From: Enterobacter sp. SA187
Lineage (GTDB): Bacteria; Pseudomonadota; Gammaproteobacteria; Enterobacterales; Enterobacteriaceae
Direction of reading: 5' to 3'
Length of the DNA: 64,000 nt
Assembly: GCF_001888805.2 (NCBI RefSeq)
Contig: NZ_CP019113.1
Location: forward strand, 248,001 to 312,000
Shown here: positions 62,048-64,000 of the stretch, piece by piece
Layout of the letters: every line of letters begins with the position of its first letter
How positions within the stretch are numbered: the first letter of the stretch is position 1
The notes under the pieces: model-generated
Told to the model about the DNA's origin: nothing
Databases searched by the model: none
The model's input: the letters and a program-made list of their open reading frames with translations, nothing else
Made by a program: the position numbers and the translations under genes

Positions 62048-62944
62048 TCACGCGCGTGGGTGGTGCTGTTGATGGAGTTGCCGCAAACGTTCTGTCGCCA
62101 CATGCGTATAAATTTGCGTGGTGGAGAGATCGCTGTGCCCAAGCAGCATCTGTACGACGCGCAAATCAGCGCCATGGTTTAACAGATGCGTGGCGAAGGC
62201 ATGTCGCAACACGTGCGGCGAAAGCTTTTCACTGTCTATGCCCGCCTGGATGGCATAATGCTTAATACGATGCCAGAACGTCTGCCGGGTCATTTGTTGG
62301 GCGCGACTACTGGGAAACAGCACATCCACTGACGCGCCGTTTAAAAGCCAGGGCCGCCCGTGCTCCAGGTAGTTTTCCAGCCAGTAGACCGCTTCTTCCC
62401 CCAGCGGCACCAGCCGTTCTTTGTTACCTTTACCGATCACCCGCACTACGCCCTGACGCAAACTGATGTCGCTCATTGTCAGCCCGACCAGTTCCGACAC
62501 GCGCAGGCCGGTAGCATACAACACTTCCAGCATGGCTTTGTCACGTAACTCCAGCGGCTGATCGGTAAGCGGCGCCTGCAACAGGCGCTCGACCTGCGCC
62601 TCGCTCAGATCTTTTGGCAGGCGCTGCGGCAGTTTTGGCGATGCCAGAACGGCGCTGGGATCGTCAGTACGTACCTTTTCGCGATAAAGATACTGGAAAA
62701 AACGCCGCATCGCGCTCAGTAAACGGGCGGAGCTGGTCGCTTTGTAGCCGCCGGTGACGCGCTCGGCCAGCAGCGCCTGTAAATCGTCATGCTGCACGCT
62801 GAGCACATCGCTGTTTCTGTGGTGCAGCCACTCGACAAGCATACGCAGATCGCGACGATAGGCGCTCAATGTGTTCTCAGCCACATTGCGTTCCAGCCAC
62901 AGGGCATCGAGAAATTGTTCTATGCGTGCGAGATCCTGTTCCAT
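62048..62944 (-). CDS. xerD: Site-specific tyrosine recombinase XerD
   Basis: A 298-residue tyrosine recombinase with the full catalytic set: Arg in YATGLRVSELVG, Lys in KGNKERLVPLG, HVLRHAFATHLL (His-x-x-Arg), GHSDLSTTQIYTH (His and nucleophile Tyr). With XerC it resolves chromosome dimers at dif. Two ATGs abut; the second (62944) gives the E. coli length and has AAGGGG at better spacing. Confidence 0.97.
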   Translation of the reverse strand: MEQDLARIEQFLDALWLERNVAENTLSAYRRDLRMLVEWLHHRNSDVLSVQHDDLQALLAERVTGGYKATSSARLLSAMRRFFQYLYREKVRTDDPSAVLASPKLPQRLPKDLSEAQVERLLQAPLTDQPLELRDKAMLEVLYATGLRVSELVGLTMSDISLRQGVVRVIGKGNKERLVPLGEEAVYWLENYLEHGRPWLLNGASVDVLFPSSRAQQMTRQTFWHRIKHYAIQAGIDSEKLSPHVLRHAFATHLLNHGADLRVVQMLLGHSDLSTTQIYTHVATERLRQLHQQHHPRA

Positions 62945-63043
62945 CATTGCCCCTTATTTCAACGTCAGGGCATTATGCCTGATTGCGTATTGATTCTGGT
63001 ACACTGTGCGCAAAGCCACATCAGGAATTGAGACGTTTACGCT

Positions 63044-63565
63044 ATGAACATTGGTCTTTTTTATGGTTCCAGTACCTGCTATACCGAAATGGCAGCAGAG
63101 AAAATCCGCGACATTATCGGCCCGGAACTGGTGACGCTGCATAACCTTAAAGACGACGCGCCCACACTGATGGAGCAGTACGATGTGCTGATCCTCGGCA
63201 TCCCGACATGGGATTTCGGCGAGCTGCAGGAAGACTGGGAAGCCATCTGGGATCAGCTGGATTCCCTTAACCTGGATGGCAAAATGATTGCCCTCTACGG
63301 CATGGGCGATCAGCTCGGTTACGGCGAATGGTTCCTTGACGCCCTCGGCATGCTGCACGACAAACTGTCCGCCAAAGCGGTGAAGTTTATCGGCTACTGG
63401 CCCACCGAAGGCTATGAGTTCACCAGCCCCAAACCCGTCATTGCGGACGGGCAGCTGTTTGTCGGCCTGGCGCTGGATGAAACCAATCAGTACGATTTAA
63501 GCGAAGAACGCCTGCAAACCTGGTGCGAGCAAATTCTTGGCGAAATGGCGGAAAACTTCGCCTGA
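63044..63565 (+). CDS. fldB: Flavodoxin 2 (FldB)
   Basis: A 173-residue long-chain flavodoxin: FMN phosphate loop GLFYGSSTCYTEMAA (about 4-18) with Cys, and the flavin-stacking segments around IPTWDFGELQEDW (about 54-66) and GMGDQLGYGEWFLDA. Diverges from xerD as in E. coli. SoxRS control of fldB is known in E. coli; I do not see a clear SoxS box here. Confidence 0.95.
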   Translation: MNIGLFYGSSTCYTEMAAEKIRDIIGPELVTLHNLKDDAPTLMEQYDVLILGIPTWDFGELQEDWEAIWDQLDSLNLDGKMIALYGMGDQLGYGEWFLDALGMLHDKLSAKAVKFIGYWPTEGYEFTSPKPVIADGQLFVGLALDETNQYDLSEERLQTWCEQILGEMAENFA

Positions 63566-63568
63566 GCC

Positions 63569-63985
63569 TCAGTGCTTTTCCTGCGCCGGTTGCTGGAGCA
63601 TCATCCGGCGCAGCTCCCGCCACTCCTGCGCGTCCATACTGTCCGCCGCCAGCCACAAATGCTGCCGTTTGCCGTCCGTACTGCGCCGTAAGCGCAGCAT
63701 CATGCCGCTGTTTAACAACCAGGGCGCGCCTGTAATATCCCATTCATTGCCCTGCCAGCGCAGGCGCGAATCCATCAGGAGTTTAATTTCACCATGGCTG
63801 GCGTTAATTCGGCGCTGGCTGCGCACGCAGTCAAACACCACCAGCGAAAGCAGTAATAACCACAACGGCGTATAACTTAACGGCCAGGGGATAAGCAACA
63901 CCAGCGCCGCCACCAGACCGTGCAGTAATAAAGAGAGCCATTGCGAGCGCCATGAGACGCGTAAATCAGATTGCCACAGGACCAC
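63569..63985 (-). CDS. cptA: CptA (YgfX), membrane partner of SdhE
   Basis: A 138-residue protein with two N-terminal membrane segments (about 15-35, 37-52) and a cytoplasmic tail, closely like E. coli YgfX (VLWQSDLRVSWRSQWLSLLLHGLV...). It starts with GTG at 63985 inside the end of sdhE (20-bp overlap). Reported in E. coli as a toxin-like protein acting on MreB/FtsZ and as an inner-membrane partner of SdhE; the exact role is debated. Confidence 0.93.
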   Translation of the reverse strand: MVLWQSDLRVSWRSQWLSLLLHGLVAALVLLIPWPLSYTPLWLLLLSLVVFDCVRSQRRINASHGEIKLLMDSRLRWQGNEWDITGAPWLLNSGMMLRLRRSTDGKRQHLWLAADSMDAQEWRELRRMMLQQPAQEKH

Positions 63986-64000
63986 GTTCCCGATTCCGTG
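63966..64000 (-). CDS. sdhE: SdhE (YgfY), C-terminal end only
   Basis: The last 10 complete codons read RNRERGPVAI then TGA (63968-63966), matching the C-terminus of E. coli SdhE, the FAD-assembly factor for succinate dehydrogenase. The rest lies beyond the right edge of the window. Confidence 0.85.
   Translation of the reverse strand, partial: RNRERGPVAI

Overview
The window is chromosomal DNA from a member of the Enterobacteriaceae, probably in the Enterobacter / Klebsiella / Kosakonia neighbourhood rather than Escherichia. Two conserved blocks frame it. On the left are the pectin genes kduD-kduI, ogl and kdgM, then yqeF. On the right is the block glyU tRNA - ygeR(actS) - idi - lysS - prfB - recJ - dsbC - xerD - fldB - cptA - sdhE, in the same order as in E. 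coli. In E. coli K-12 and relatives the interval between yqeF and glyU holds the ETT2 type III secretion island. Here the same interval (about 10.3-55.2 kb) holds different accessory genes.

Layout. 0-4 kb: the start of a class IVb type IV pilus operon on the minus strand (major pilin, a very long minor pilin, a TcpQ-like protein, a secretin lipoprotein cut by the window edge), AT-rich compared with its neighbours. 4.3-8.5 kb: oligogalacturonide use, with KdgM porin, Ogl lyase, KduI and KduD, and three candidate KdgR operators. 9-10.3 kb: REP repeats and the thiolase YqeF. 10.4-15.5 kb: a second methionine-type ABC transporter (minus) divergent from a reverse transsulfuration pair mtcB-mtcC (plus), with candidate MetJ operators between them; together they would import a sulfur amino acid and convert it to cysteine. 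15.6-17.0 kb: four small YcgZ/YmgA/AriR-family connector proteins. 17.2-19.4 kb: a YghA-like dehydrogenase and a zinc alcohol dehydrogenase. 19.5-31.2 kb: a urea nitrogen operon (atzF, urea carboxylase, a GntR regulator, urtABCDE) behind a perfect-consensus sigma-54 promoter and two helically phased NtrC-like sites. 31.4-32.2 kb: a HigBA-type toxin-antitoxin pair with tandem operators. 32.2-32.8 kb: yjdIJ. 32.9-38.1 kb: a chaperone-usher fimbrial operon whose usher is broken by a one-base change in a G run. 38.5-39.4 kb: a LysR regulator.

39.4-55.2 kb is the most unusual part: two divergent, translationally coupled operons. The plus-strand operon encodes a membrane glycosyltransferase related to cellulose synthase but with QRFKY in place of QxxRW, three DUF3131 paralogues, a small globin-like protein, a seven-domain hybrid sensor kinase (PAS-PAS-HisKA-HATPase-REC-REC-Hpt) and a secreted GH2 glycosidase. 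The minus-strand operon encodes an OpgC-like acyltransferase, a predicted outer-membrane barrel, a REC-PP2C phosphatase, a STAS protein and an RsbW-like kinase. I read this as a periplasmic or exported glucan system with its own signalling and partner-switching control. I do not recognise it as a named system. The last gene ends 3 bp from the glyU tRNA.

No rRNA, CRISPR array, insertion sequence or prophage was seen. All functions come from reading sequence and motifs; no database search was made.
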